Below, one piece after another: positions 7,702 through 16,446 of a stretch of DNA of 64,000 nt. Every line of letters begins with the position of its first letter. Position 1 is the stretch's first letter. The position numbers and the translations under genes are program-made. A model generated the notes under the pieces. The model was not told where the DNA came from and searched no databases. It was given only the letters and a program-made list of their open reading frames with translations. Origin of the DNA: Streptomyces vilmorinianum (GTDB lineage Bacteria > Actinomycetota > Actinomycetes > Streptomycetales > Streptomycetaceae); assembly GCF_005517195.1 (NCBI RefSeq), contig NZ_CP040244.1, forward strand, positions 6,218,001 to 6,282,000, read 5' to 3'.

Positions 7702-8322
7702 GTGACCAGTTCAGTTCCCTGGAAGGATCGTCTGTCCACCGGTACGGAAGCGGCTCAGGACGACGTGGTGAGCTGGTACCAGAGCACGCGCGAGGGCAAG
7801 GCATACGTGCCCACGATGATCTGGGGCACGCTCCAGACCCAGGCGTACGCCACCGTGATCCTCGGCCAGGTCGTCGACTTCCTCGGCATCCCGAACGACG
7901 TGCCGGCCGGAGTCGCCAAGCGCATGCAACGGCAGCAGGTGCTGTACGACGGCGAGCACCACTACGACGTCGTCCTCGGGGAGCAGGCTCTCTACACGAA
8001 TATCGGTGGACCCAAGGTCATGCGAGAACAGATCGAGCGCCTCCAGCAAGAACTCGGCCTGGCTTCCCTCACACTCGGGATCCTTCCCTCCACCGCACGG
8101 GTGGACCTGTTCCCCGTCCACGCGTTCAACATCTACGGCGATGGCGACCGGGCCCACGTCGAACTCGTCTCCTCCTCCGTGGACATCACGGAACAGAGCG
8201 AACTCGACCTCTACAACAAAGCCTTCAGCGCGCTGAGCAGTGCGGCATGGTACGGCGACGCCGCCGAGGGGCTCCTGAAGAAGGCCCACTCCTTCTGGAC
8301 CAACACCCCGCTCCGACTGTAG
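7702..8322 (+). CDS. DUF5753 protein lacking the usual HTH domain
   Basis: 206 aa from a GTG preceded by AAGGGGA. The sequence matches the C-terminal DUF5753 domain: a Trp/Tyr lead (VVSWYQSTREGKAYVP), TLQTQAYATVIL, RMQRQQVLYDGEHHYDVVLGEQALY, and a terminal NKAFSALSSAAWYGD. In most Streptomyces this domain follows an N-terminal XRE helix-turn-helix in regulators of ~280 aa; here no HTH is encoded in the protein or in the 100 bp before it. It may be a truncated regulator or a stand-alone partner. Confidence 0.75.
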   Translation: MTSSVPWKDRLSTGTEAAQDDVVSWYQSTREGKAYVPTMIWGTLQTQAYATVILGQVVDFLGIPNDVPAGVAKRMQRQQVLYDGEHHYDVVLGEQALYTNIGGPKVMREQIERLQQELGLASLTLGILPSTARVDLFPVHAFNIYGDGDRAHVELVSSSVDITEQSELDLYNKAFSALSSAAWYGDAAEGLLKKAHSFWTNTPLRL

Positions 8323-8369
8323 GCCCCTAGTCACTCCAGCGGCGGAGCGCCGCACGGCAATCCGAAGCG

Positions 8370-8401
8370 CACCCGATCAAGACCGTCGCGCCCCATCGCC
8401 A
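8370..8401 (+). repeat. Internal copy of the island right-end repeat
   Basis: The 32-bp stretch beginning CACCCGATCAAGACCGTCGC matches 13864-13895 at 31 of 32 positions. The second copy lies about 70 bp inside attR, so this copy may mark an older element end within the island. Confidence 0.7.
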
Positions 8402-8496
8402 GCAACCAAAACCTCGGCGGCAGCCTCGCCTCCCAAGCCAGTGCTGACGAGGCCATCGCCCTCATGCCCGACAATCCGCCCGACGAAGGGAACCCA

Positions 8497-8994
8497 GTGG
8501 CCCAGCAGGCCGACGACCAGCCGAAGGCCCTCAAGCCGGCGCTCGAATCCATGACCCTGCTGGTCGCCGCCGTCATCGTCCACGACAAGGCCACCAACCG
8601 CGTCGTCCTCCTCCAGCGCAGCGAGAACGCCAAGTTCGCCCAGGGGATGTGGGACCTGCCCGTCGGCAAGAGTGAACATGGCGAGCCGATCACCGAGACC
8701 GCTGTCCGCGAGCTCTACGAGGAGACCGGCCTCACTGTGAAGCCCGAGTCCCTCAAGGTCGCCCACATCATCCACGGCGCCTGGGGCGTCGAGGCCCCCA
8801 ACGGCTTCCTCACCGTCGTCTTCGCCGCCCACGAATGGACCGGCGAACCCGAAAACCGCGACCCCCGCAAGCACTCCCAGGTCCGCTGGGTCGACACCGG
8901 CGCCATCCCTGACACCTTCGTCGACACCACCGCCAGCGCCCTCCACCGCTACCTCGCAGCTGGACCCCAGGTGTCCCTAGAGGGGTGGGCGTAG
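8497..8994 (+). CDS. NUDIX hydrolase
   Basis: 165 aa from a GTG with a GAAGGGA ribosome site; an ATG at 8464 in frame is a weaker alternative. The Nudix box is complete: G-x5-E-x7-R-E-x2-E-E-x-G, read as GKSEHGEP followed by ITETAVRELYEETGL. The domain spans most of the protein, starting with the beta-strand LLVAAVIVHDKATNRVVLLQ. Nudix enzymes hydrolyse nucleoside diphosphates linked to other groups; the substrate cannot be inferred. The gene follows the 32-bp internal repeat and ends 83 bp before the CD-NTase start. Confidence 0.85.
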   Translation: MAQQADDQPKALKPALESMTLLVAAVIVHDKATNRVVLLQRSENAKFAQGMWDLPVGKSEHGEPITETAVRELYEETGLTVKPESLKVAHIIHGAWGVEAPNGFLTVVFAAHEWTGEPENRDPRKHSQVRWVDTGAIPDTFVDTTASALHRYLAAGPQVSLEGWA

Positions 8995-9077
8995 CACCTG
9001 CTGGTCTCGCCGAGACCCCATCCATTTGTCAGTGGCGCCCTCTACGCTCATTCCTCCAGCACGAGCAAGGGGGGTCC

Positions 9078-9952
9078 TTGAGCACGGCGAGCAGGTTCGA
9101 CAAATTTCTGAAGAACATCAAGGTGACAGACGATCACCGCGCAGCTGCACTGACCAGCGTGAACGCCATAGCCCGCAAACTGCAAGGGCACTACAGCAAC
9201 GCGCCGTACACAGATGCCTGGCGGATGGTGATCGGCTCTTACGGGAAGGGCACTGCGGTACGCCCACCAAGGGATGTCGACGTCCTGTTCTTCATGCCCG
9301 TCCACGAGTACAACCGATACACCGGGTACACGCACAACGGGCAGTCGGCACTCCTGCAAGACATCCGCCGCCTCCTCCTGCAGCGCTACCCGCGGACCGA
9401 AATCGGCGGCGATGGCCAGGTCGTAGTCGTCGACTTCGCCACCGGACACAAAGTAGAGGTCCTGCCCGGCTGGCATCGGCGAGGCGGCGGGATGATTGTG
9501 CCCAACACCCACGACGGGGCAGCTGGCAGCACGTCGACCACAACGCGGAGATCGCCTTCGTCGCCGATTCCGACGCCAAGACCAACGGCAACACCCGCAA
9601 TCTCATCCAGATGATGAAGGTGTGGCAGACCCATTGCTCGGTCCCCATCAAGTCGCTGGTCCTGGAACTTCGAAGCGTGGAGTTCCTGAAGAGCTGGGAG
9701 CACGCCCAGTCGTCCACGACCTACTACGACTGGATGGTGCGGGACTTCTTCGCCGAGCTCATCAAGAAGGCCAACTCCTGGCACACGATCCCCGGCACCA
9801 GTGAGAAGAAGCAGTACGGTGACACCTGGCTGAGCAAGGCACAGAGCGCCCACGGACGGGCGATCAAGGCGTGTGAGTACGAGCTGGCCGGCAAGCAGCT
9901 CAGCGCCGCAACGGAGTGGCGCAAGATTTTCGGGGGTCAGTATGAGTTCTAG
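9078..9952 (+). pseudogene. CD-NTase-like (SMODS) nucleotidyltransferase, frameshifted
   Basis: The TTG start follows AAGGGGGG. The first frame has the CD-NTase catalytic core GSYGKGTAVRPPRDVDVLF (GS motif and DxD metal site) and a later acidic strand VVVVDFATGHKVEVLP. At 9513-9518 one G appears missing from a G tract; the next frame continues SWQHVDHNAEIAFVADSD and the helical C-terminal OAS1-C-like part to QYEF. CD-NTases make cyclic nucleotides that trigger CBASS effectors. The downstream SLATT gene overlaps its stop by 11 bp. With the frameshift the product would end after ~175 aa, with the core but no thumb, so function is doubtful. Confidence 0.75.
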
Positions 9953-10503
9953 CCCGAGCACCGGGCACTCGGCCAACGTCCAGTCCATCCGGGAAGCCTT
10001 CGGCCGTGTCGTCTACTCACACAAGACCCACGAGAAGGCCCGGGAGCTGGAGGCCACCAAGGCTGAGCGGGCCAAGTGGGTCAACATCGTCCTGCTGACG
10101 CTGACCTCCGGGACACTACTGACCTCCGTGATCACGAACGAGCGGACCCTTCTCTATATCAGCAGCGTTGCGTCTGCCCTGGCACTCGCCTTCACCATCT
10201 TCCAGCTGAGCTTCAACCCGGAGAAGGCCGCTGAGCAGCACAGGGCCGCCGCCAAGGAACTCTGGTACGTCCGGGAGCTGTATCTGCACCTCCTCACCGA
10301 CATACAGACCGACCCGCAGGCCGTGGACATCCCGCGCCGCAGGGACGAGCTGCTCGAGAAGTTGAACCACATCTATCGGCTGGCGCCCGACACATCGAGC
10401 CGTGCCTACCGTGCAGCCCAGAGCCCTGCAGATCGACGAGGACATGACGTTCAGCAGCTCAGAGATCGACCGCTTCCTCCCGGAAGCACTTCGCACGTCC
10501 TGA
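9942..10503 (+). pseudogene. SLATT-domain two-TM effector-like protein, frameshifted near the C-terminus
   Basis: Starts at ATG 9942, overlapping the end of the CD-NTase by 11 bp. A basic N-terminal helix (SHKTHEKARELEATKAERAK) precedes two membrane segments, WVNIVLLTLTSGTLLTSVI and LLYISSVASALALAFTIF, then a cytosolic helical region (KELWYVRELYLHLLTDIQTD). This is the SLATT architecture, predicted to act as a membrane-perturbing effector with SMODS nucleotidyltransferases. An extra C at ~10425 diverts the frame; without it the protein ends ALQ-type IDEDMTFSSSEIDRFLPEAL at a TGA (10501). As it stands it reads on to 10649 with an unrelated tail, so it may still fold. Confidence 0.7.
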
Positions 10504-10545
10504 TGCCCACCCCTGGGTTCTGTCGGGCGAATCACGGGCGGGTTC

Positions 10546-10899
10546 CTATTCGGTGCGGCCGCGCCGGGGGACGTCTTTCCGGGGCTTCCGCGGGACGGGC
10601 ACCTTACGCTGCTCGGTACGCTGGGAACGCCGGTCGCGGTACCGCATAGCAGCCAGCCACAGGTCCCGTTTGTGCTCGGAATCCGACGGCATAAGCACCA
10701 ACGCGGTGAGGATGCCGAAGGCTGCGGTGATGGTGAGGACGACGGCGACGGCCACCGCCCACCATGGGGCCCCCGCAAAGGCGAGCACACCGATAGCGCC
10801 CCCGCCGCCGAGAACGGTCCCGCCCAGCATCCGTCGGCCGTTCGGACCTGACGGGGACGGCGTGGGGGACGCGGCCGGCTGATGAAGCGGTGAGCTCAT
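10546..10899 (-). CDS. Small two-TM membrane protein of unknown function
   Basis: 117 aa from an ATG preceded by a strong AAGGAGG. A Pro/Ser-rich N-terminus (~35 aa) is followed by two hydrophobic segments, GGTVLGGGGAIGVLAFAGA and WWAVAVAVVLTITAAFGIL, and a very basic C-terminal tail rich in Arg/Lys (RDRRSQRTEQRKVPVPRK). I do not recognise a family. Similar short basic-tailed membrane proteins occur on Streptomyces integrated elements. It is convergent with the SLATT gene and divergent from the next gene. Confidence 0.6.
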   Translation of the reverse strand: MSSPLHQPAASPTPSPSGPNGRRMLGGTVLGGGGAIGVLAFAGAPWWAVAVAVVLTITAAFGILTALVLMPSDSEHKRDLWLAAMRYRDRRSQRTEQRKVPVPRKPRKDVPRRGRTE

Positions 10900-11016
10900 C
10901 GAGCCGCCTCCTTCTTGCAGGTCCTGTGGACCTTGTGGGCCAGCTCCTTGCGGCCGCGGGCCCACTCATGCGATTGCGCCCGCATGAGACTGGGGGTTGC
11001 ATTCTCCATGCCCTCA

Positions 11017-11022
11017 TATACT
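11017..11022 (+). promoter_or_regulatory. -10 element of a probably leaderless promoter
   Basis: TATACT at 11017-11022 lies 6 nt before the ATG at 11029, and no ribosome site precedes that ATG. A -10 box this close puts the transcription start at or next to the A of the start codon. TTGCAT at 10997-11002 could be the -35, though the 14-nt spacing is short. Confidence 0.5.
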
Positions 11023-11028
11023 GCCCGT

Positions 11029-12405
11029 ATGGGACATTGGTCTGAGGGCCTTGTCAACGAGGCCGCGAAGCTGATCGGCGGTAACCCAAGCCGCCAGGTG
11101 CTAACAGACATGCTCGCCCAGGCTGGCCGCGAGATTGAGGTCCTCACAGGCCGCAGCTTCCAGCCGCTGCGCCAATCGACCTCAGTCATAGAGCCAAACG
11201 GCTTGCCCTTCGTGGACATCCCCGACATGCAGGTCGGCTCGATGGAACCAGGGGCGGGTGCATGGGAGGTCCCTGACCCGGTGAACAGCGAGATTGCGAC
11301 CGTCCTGCAGGTCCCCCTAGCTAGCCCTGTACCGAATGCCGCGCACGCGGCTGACGCACTCTGGGTTGCTGGCCAACTCGTTGCCGGGGCATCACAGACG
11401 GGACGCCTAACCTCAGAACATGTCCTCCACTGGCTGGGCACGTCTGTGGACCGTGAGCAGCGAAATGATCTATTTCGTCGCGTTATGGACCCTGCCTTTC
11501 GCTATTACGTCCCGGTTCTCGGGGTCCCCATCAACGGATGGTGGATCCAAATCGCCCGGCGTCTCGTTTGGGTGACGAGCGAGACCGAGGACGAGGGACG
11601 GCTCTACGAGCTGCTACTGGACAAGGCGAATGCCAGCGGACAGATCCCGCCGCTTGCAGCCACCGAGGCCATCCTCGTGGTGGCCCCGATGACGCGGCAC
11701 CCCGCAGACTGGGCATTCACGGCACGCATCTGGACCGAGCAGGTTCAGCGCCCTATCGATCGGCCATGGAGAAGGCTTGCGAAGGCTATCCACGGCCACG
11801 GCATACCGACCATCACCCTCGACCCCGTCTCGACCTCTTACGAGATCGCGTGCCAGGTGGTCTTGAAGGGCTACTGGCACGGCTACATCAGGGGCGACGA
11901 GCCGGCGCTGGCGAACGCTGTCGCGATGGCGTACCCGCGGCAGGTCGATCGCATCCAGCGTGAGACCCACGCCCCAGACAGAGCTTCTGCGGCCGCAACA
12001 CTGCTCGAACAACTGATTCACCCTGGATTCGATCCAGCGCGGGGCGCGGAGGCGACTCGTCGGTACGTGCGCCGGAAGGCGAGCATCGCGGTCATGCAAT
12101 ACAGGAAGAGCGAGGCGCCGGACCGGTACCCGTGGACACAGGTCGGCATCAGCGAACGTCGCTACTACAAACTCCTGCCGATGTTCGCCCAGAAGGTCAA
12201 CGGCCGCTATGAGTACGACTACGACGACGTGGTGGCGCGCATGAAGGCCCACCTGAATCTCGTAGACAAGACGCGAGAAGTGCGAGCAGCCGCCCTTGAA
12301 GTCCTCCGGTCACACGGCTTCGGCGACGAGGCGGCACGCAAATGGCTACAACGGCATTCACCTGAGGAAGCTGTCAACGCATGGCCGCGTGGTCGACGTC
12401 CGTAG
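11029..12405 (+). CDS. Hypothetical protein with HTH-like C-terminal segment
   Basis: 458 aa. No family recognised. The N-terminal half has a conserved-looking Pro/Gly region, and the middle is rich in Trp and aromatic residues (WWIQIARRLVWVTSET, ADWAFTARIW). Around residues 375-420 the stretch YPWTQVGISERRYYKLLPMF then NGRYEYDYDDVVARM resembles a helix-turn-helix followed by a wing, so DNA binding is possible. The chosen ATG is 7 nt after a TATACT box (leaderless). Codon usage is less GC-biased than the core genes, fitting horizontal origin. Confidence 0.6.
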   Translation: MGHWSEGLVNEAAKLIGGNPSRQVLTDMLAQAGREIEVLTGRSFQPLRQSTSVIEPNGLPFVDIPDMQVGSMEPGAGAWEVPDPVNSEIATVLQVPLASPVPNAAHAADALWVAGQLVAGASQTGRLTSEHVLHWLGTSVDREQRNDLFRRVMDPAFRYYVPVLGVPINGWWIQIARRLVWVTSETEDEGRLYELLLDKANASGQIPPLAATEAILVVAPMTRHPADWAFTARIWTEQVQRPIDRPWRRLAKAIHGHGIPTITLDPVSTSYEIACQVVLKGYWHGYIRGDEPALANAVAMAYPRQVDRIQRETHAPDRASAAATLLEQLIHPGFDPARGAEATRRYVRRKASIAVMQYRKSEAPDRYPWTQVGISERRYYKLLPMFAQKVNGRYEYDYDDVVARMKAHLNLVDKTREVRAAALEVLRSHGFGDEAARKWLQRHSPEEAVNAWPRGRRP

Positions 12406-12527
12406 TGCGGACTATGCGGCTGCGGAAAGCTGCCAGGGGCGCGGTGACGCGGCCGGTCATGATGGGCCGGCCCAGGGCGGGCAGCCGGGGCAGCCTGTTG
12501 TCCGACCTGCCGCCTATGCTTCGCCGC

Positions 12528-13799
12528 ATGCCGAACGAACTTGCGCCACGTCATGGCGTCGACGAGCCAACCTCCTGGTCGGCTTCCGAGATGGTGGTCC
12601 ACTACTCTGTCGCCGCTCCAAGTGAAGCGGACGCTCGCTCAGTGGCCTCGGCACTGGCTCAACGCGGACACCGGTGGGTGACCGTGCGCCCGGTATACCT
12701 TCCGCATCTGGACCCCGGGAACCGTCTGTTCGGCAAGCCCGAATTCTCCCGACCTGAGCTAGAGGGTTGGTGGAGCGTCGACAGCCTCGTGGACGAAGAA
12801 GCCCCCGACCCGGCCTCGGAGTTTCACCAGCACGACTGCGAGAAGATGGCGGTCGAGGCCGTCGGCAGAGCACACGGCGGTTTCTGGAACAGCGGATCTC
12901 TGGCTAACCGAGAGACCATGCTGTCTGGATTCGACCACCGGGGGCTGGTCCATGAACTTGACCAGAAGCACGCCCATCGCATTCGGCGCGACGTGATCTC
13001 ACGCTTCCCTCCGCCGACGGAGGAACCCGCCCCGGCCACGCCGCTTCAGTGCACCATCACCGAACGTCCATTTCCACCCGTGCTTGAGTGTGCGCGACAG
13101 GTTGCCCGCAATCAGGAAGCTCAGCAGGCCGATCTGCCCGACGGAACGGCCTGGTGGCTCACCAGCGAGGCGGACGGCTTCTCTGATGATCATGAAGTCA
13201 TCTTCGAATTGGCCAACTCGGTCATGCATCAGGGCACCTGCTACCCGCACACCGCCGACGAGATTCCCCTGTTGGGCGGTCTCGCATGCCATGAGGACAT
13301 CCGTCCCGCGCATCGAGCCCTCTTCACCACGTTCTTGTTCGAAGCAGCCACCATCGGCCAGCGCCTGACTGCTTCCGGGGCCGACCGCAGAGTCGCCCTG
13401 GGCCTTCCACTGGAGGAGACAGCAGACGAACTTGCCACCCGTCATGCGGTCGAAGCCGTAGCACCGCACCTTCTGGACCGCTGGGACAGTGAGGACGAAT
13501 CCGTACAGTTCACCCTCGCCGCCCTCGCGGCTGCAACCCAACACAGCGCCTCGAGTGCACGCATCCGGCACTTGGCCGAGCGCTGGGGCACGGGGCCCCG
13601 GACGGATGCTCTACGTCTTGCAGTCGCCCTGGCCGAAACCGACGACGCCGAAGTGGTCGCCGTTCTCCGCAGCATGGTCGAGAGCGGTGTCATTCCTCCC
13701 AGCAGGGTCCCGAGTCCCCTCGCGCCCACACGCGGCGCAGCGCTCAACCTGCTCAAACCCCTGATCGAGCGGGAGATGTCTCCTCTGCTGGCCCAATGA
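12528..13799 (+). CDS. Hypothetical protein of unknown function
   Basis: 423 aa from ATG 12528 (an ATG four codons upstream is also possible). No family recognised. The N-terminal ~90 aa read like a small alpha/beta domain (MVVHYSVAAPSEADARSVAS, HRWVTVRPVYLP); the C-terminal ~200 aa are helical and Ala/Leu-rich (FTLAALAAATQHSASSAR, LRLAVALAETDDAEVVAVL), resembling HEAT-type repeats. No signal peptide or membrane segment. It is the last island gene before the right attachment site. Confidence 0.58.
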   Translation: MPNELAPRHGVDEPTSWSASEMVVHYSVAAPSEADARSVASALAQRGHRWVTVRPVYLPHLDPGNRLFGKPEFSRPELEGWWSVDSLVDEEAPDPASEFHQHDCEKMAVEAVGRAHGGFWNSGSLANRETMLSGFDHRGLVHELDQKHAHRIRRDVISRFPPPTEEPAPATPLQCTITERPFPPVLECARQVARNQEAQQADLPDGTAWWLTSEADGFSDDHEVIFELANSVMHQGTCYPHTADEIPLLGGLACHEDIRPAHRALFTTFLFEAATIGQRLTASGADRRVALGLPLEETADELATRHAVEAVAPHLLDRWDSEDESVQFTLAALAAATQHSASSARIRHLAERWGTGPRTDALRLAVALAETDDAEVVAVLRSMVESGVIPPSRVPSPLAPTRGAALNLLKPLIEREMSPLLAQ

Positions 13800-13863
13800 G
13801 GCAGCGCTGCTGACTTCGCCCTGATCCGCAGCCGCGCCGGCAGTCCGCACACAGTCCGCAGGA

Positions 13864-13895
13864 CACCCGATCAAGACCGTCGCACCCCATCGCCA
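13864..13895 (+). repeat. Right-end copy of the island 32-bp repeat
   Basis: Matches 8370-8401 at 31 of 32 positions (A versus G at one site). It lies in the 168-bp gene-free stretch between the last island gene and attR. Confidence 0.7.
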
Positions 13896-13918
13896 CCCAT
13901 CACCAAAAGGCCAGGTCA

Positions 13919-13949
13919 GTGACCTGCGGCCGTCATCGCCGCAGGTCAC
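13919..13949. terminator. Perfect 11-bp hairpin at the island right end
   Basis: GTGACCTGCGG (13919-13929) and CCGCAGGTCAC (13939-13949) form an 11-bp stem with a 9-nt loop, 18 bp before attR. It could end transcription leaving the island, or be part of the attachment-site architecture. Confidence 0.6.
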
Positions 13950-13967
13950 CGACCCGGCCCATTACTA

Positions 13968-13982
13968 GGAGACCAAGAAGGC
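13968..13982 (+). repeat. Right attachment site (attR)
   Basis: GGAGACCAAGAAGGC, identical to 1685-1699, followed by cTGA: an orphan copy of the last sodN codons and stop. It is joined directly to the native sodN downstream region with its terminator. Confidence 0.88.
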
Positions 13983-14007
13983 CTGACCTTCCTCCCGCAA
14001 GCGCCGC

Positions 14008-14048
14008 CCGAAGGGGCCCGTCCGGCGATCCCGGACGGGCCCCTTCGG
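14008..14048. terminator. Native sodN terminator, stranded by the island
   Basis: CCGAAGGGGCCCGTCCGG (14008-14025) and its exact complement (14031-14048) give an 18-bp stem with a 5-nt loop, 22 bp after the orphan sodN stop codon. It still lies between attR and the convergent DUF2000 gene and can serve the latter. Confidence 0.88.
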
Positions 14049-14063
14049 CTTGCCCGGGCGGGG

Positions 14064-14495
14064 TCAGGGGTGCATGCGGGCGCCCTTGAGGGCCTTGTCG
14101 ACCGCGTTGCGTGGGCCGTGGAGCGCGAGGCCCACCAGGTCCAACTGGTCCTTCGGTACGGCCCGGACCGCCGCGCGGTTGTCGCGGTCGTTGGCGGTGG
14201 CGAAGAGGTCGGAGGTGAACACCGACCGGGGAAGCGAGCGGGACAGGGCGCGGACGTGCGCCGCGGTCAGGGTCTCCTTCGTGCCCTCGAAGACGAGGAC
14301 GGGCTGGCGGAACATCGGCAGATACGGGGTGCCGTCGGCGTCGGCGTACGGGTCGCCGATCACTTCGGGGAGCGCGGAGCCGATTCCGCTGACCAGGAAC
14401 GCGGTCACGTTGAGCCGCTGCCAGGACTCCAGGTCCTCGCGCAGCAGGACGGCGATCTTGGTGTCGAACCGTACGGGGGTGCTCTCGGTCGTCAT
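14064..14495 (-). CDS. DUF2000 family protein
   Basis: 143 aa. The whole protein fits DUF2000: FDTKIAVLLREDLESWQRLN, VTAFLVSGI, then YADADGTPYLPMFRQPVLVFEG, and a C-terminal AVPKDQLDLVGLALHGPRNAVDKAL. Members fold like peptidyl-tRNA hydrolase II, but the biochemical role is unknown. It is divergent from the AraC regulator with 49 bp between start codons, a layout that suggests control by that regulator. Intact and full length. Confidence 0.85.
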   Translation of the reverse strand: MTTESTPVRFDTKIAVLLREDLESWQRLNVTAFLVSGIGSALPEVIGDPYADADGTPYLPMFRQPVLVFEGTKETLTAAHVRALSRSLPRSVFTSDLFATANDRDNRAAVRAVPKDQLDLVGLALHGPRNAVDKALKGARMHP

Positions 14496-15323
14496 GCTCC
14501 GAGACTGCCGACCGCCCCGCCGCGCCTTCTTGTACGTTCTTGGCATGGTGGCACGGCAAGAGGTCTCCGCGTGGCGCCCGCGGACCCCGGGCGTGGTGGA
14601 GGTCTTCCACGCCCATTTCACCGAGCACGCCTACCCGATGCACGTCCACGACGTGTGGACCTTGCTGATCGTCGACGACGGCGCGGTCCGGTACGACCTG
14701 AACCGGCGCGAGCACGGCACCCCGCGGGACACGGTGTCCCTGCTGCCCCCTCAGGTGCCGCACAACGGCTCGCCCGCCACCTCGCGGGGCTTCCGGAAGC
14801 GGGTGCTCTACCTGGACCTGACCCAGCTGGACGAGAGCTTCATCGGCCCGGCGGTGGACGGCCCCGACCTGGTCGACCCGCTGCTGCGCCGACGCGTCGG
14901 ACAGCTGCACGCGGCCCTGTCGCGCCGCGGCGATGAGCTGGAGGCGGCCGGCCGTCTCGCTCTGGTCGCCGAGCGGCTCCGCGGCCACCTGCGGCCGCGG
15001 CTCGTCGCCCACCCGCCGCCCGAGGCCGGCCGCGGGGTGGCCCACAGCCTGCGGGAGCTTCTCGACGAACGGCTGCTCCACGGCGTGAGCCTGGACGAGG
15101 CCGCGAAGCTGGTGCACGCCCACCCCACGCACCTGGTACGGGCCTTCAGCGCCGCCTTCGGCATCGCCCCGCACCAGTACCTGACGGCCCGCCGGATCGA
15201 CCGGGCCCGGCAGCTGCTTCTCGACGGCCTGCCCCCGGCGGAGGTGGCAGCCGCGGCCGGCTTCTACGACCAGCCCCATCTGACCCGGCACTTCAAACGG
15301 CTCGTGGGCGTCACCCCCGGACG

Positions 15324-15838
<515 letters not shown>

Positions 15839-15842
<4 letters not shown>

Positions 15843-16339
15843 CGGATCTCGCCCTCGGTGACGTCGTCCGCCCACGCCCGGACGCGCTCCGCGGCCGTTC
15901 CCGTACCGTCCAGGATCCGGCGTACGAAGGCCTCCCGCTCGTGCGCGAGGACGGCCGCCTCCCAGACGCAGGGCGCGAGGCCCCGCCGCCCCGGGCGCAG
16001 CTCCTCCGGGCGCCCCGCGGGGCCCGTCCAGATCGCCAGCTCGGACATGTGCCCCTCGATCCAGCTGTGGACGAGCACATAGTCCCCGTCGCCGCCGGCG
16101 TGCAGGATCAGCACGGCGAGGCCCAGCGCTCCGGCATGCCGGCCGAGCGCCAGCTGGTCCGCCGCCACCCGCAGGGCGGGCGCGAGCTCGGCCTCACCGA
16201 CCGTACGGCCGGGTGCCTCGATCGCGTACACCTTCACGAGCTGCCCGCCGGCCTCCCGTGTCCCCCACGCCCGGGCGGTCCGGGCGTGATGCCCCCGCGC
16301 CAGCGCCAGCAGCGCCGCCTCGTCCACGAGATCCGTCAT
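15839..16339 (-). CDS. Conserved hypothetical protein
   Basis: 166 aa from ATG 16339 with GGACGGC upstream (in-frame starts up to 16423 exist). Fairly hydrophobic central strands (LGLAVLILHAGGDGDYVLVH) and several Trp residues, with a TGPAGRPEELRPGRRGLAPC segment. I do not recognise a domain. Coupled to the GNAT gene by a 4-bp overlap, so the two may act together. Confidence 0.62.
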
Positions 16340-16446
16340 GCCGTCCATCATGCCCGGCCCCACTGACACCGAGAGCGAACGTCCTTGGATCCAGGCCGGG
16401 TTGCGTGAATGCTGGGGGGACACATCACGGACCCCGGAGGCGTTCC

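Larger units (their letters stand above)
1704..13967. mobile_element. Genomic island (12.3 kb) integrated in the sodN 3' end
   Basis: The island is bounded by a 15-bp perfect direct repeat (1685-1699 and 13968-13982) that duplicates the sodN C-terminal codons. Just inside the left copy is a minus-strand tyrosine integrase remnant, the usual position for an integrase beside its att site. Just outside the right copy is an 18-bp-stem terminator that would directly follow sodN in an uninterrupted chromosome. The content is accessory: SUKH, XRE regulator, methyltransferase, ATP-binding protein, aaRS-like gene, ASCH, DUF5753, NUDIX and a CBASS-like pair. Several genes look less GC-biased than the flanks. 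Four genes are broken by small indels, so mobility is probably lost. No conjugation or replication gene was recognised. Confidence 0.87.

Noticed and set aside
6818-10425. Calling all island frameshifts sequencing errors
   Set aside because: Two are in homopolymers and could be errors, but the integrase has substituted catalytic residues and the core genes show no such breaks; left open.
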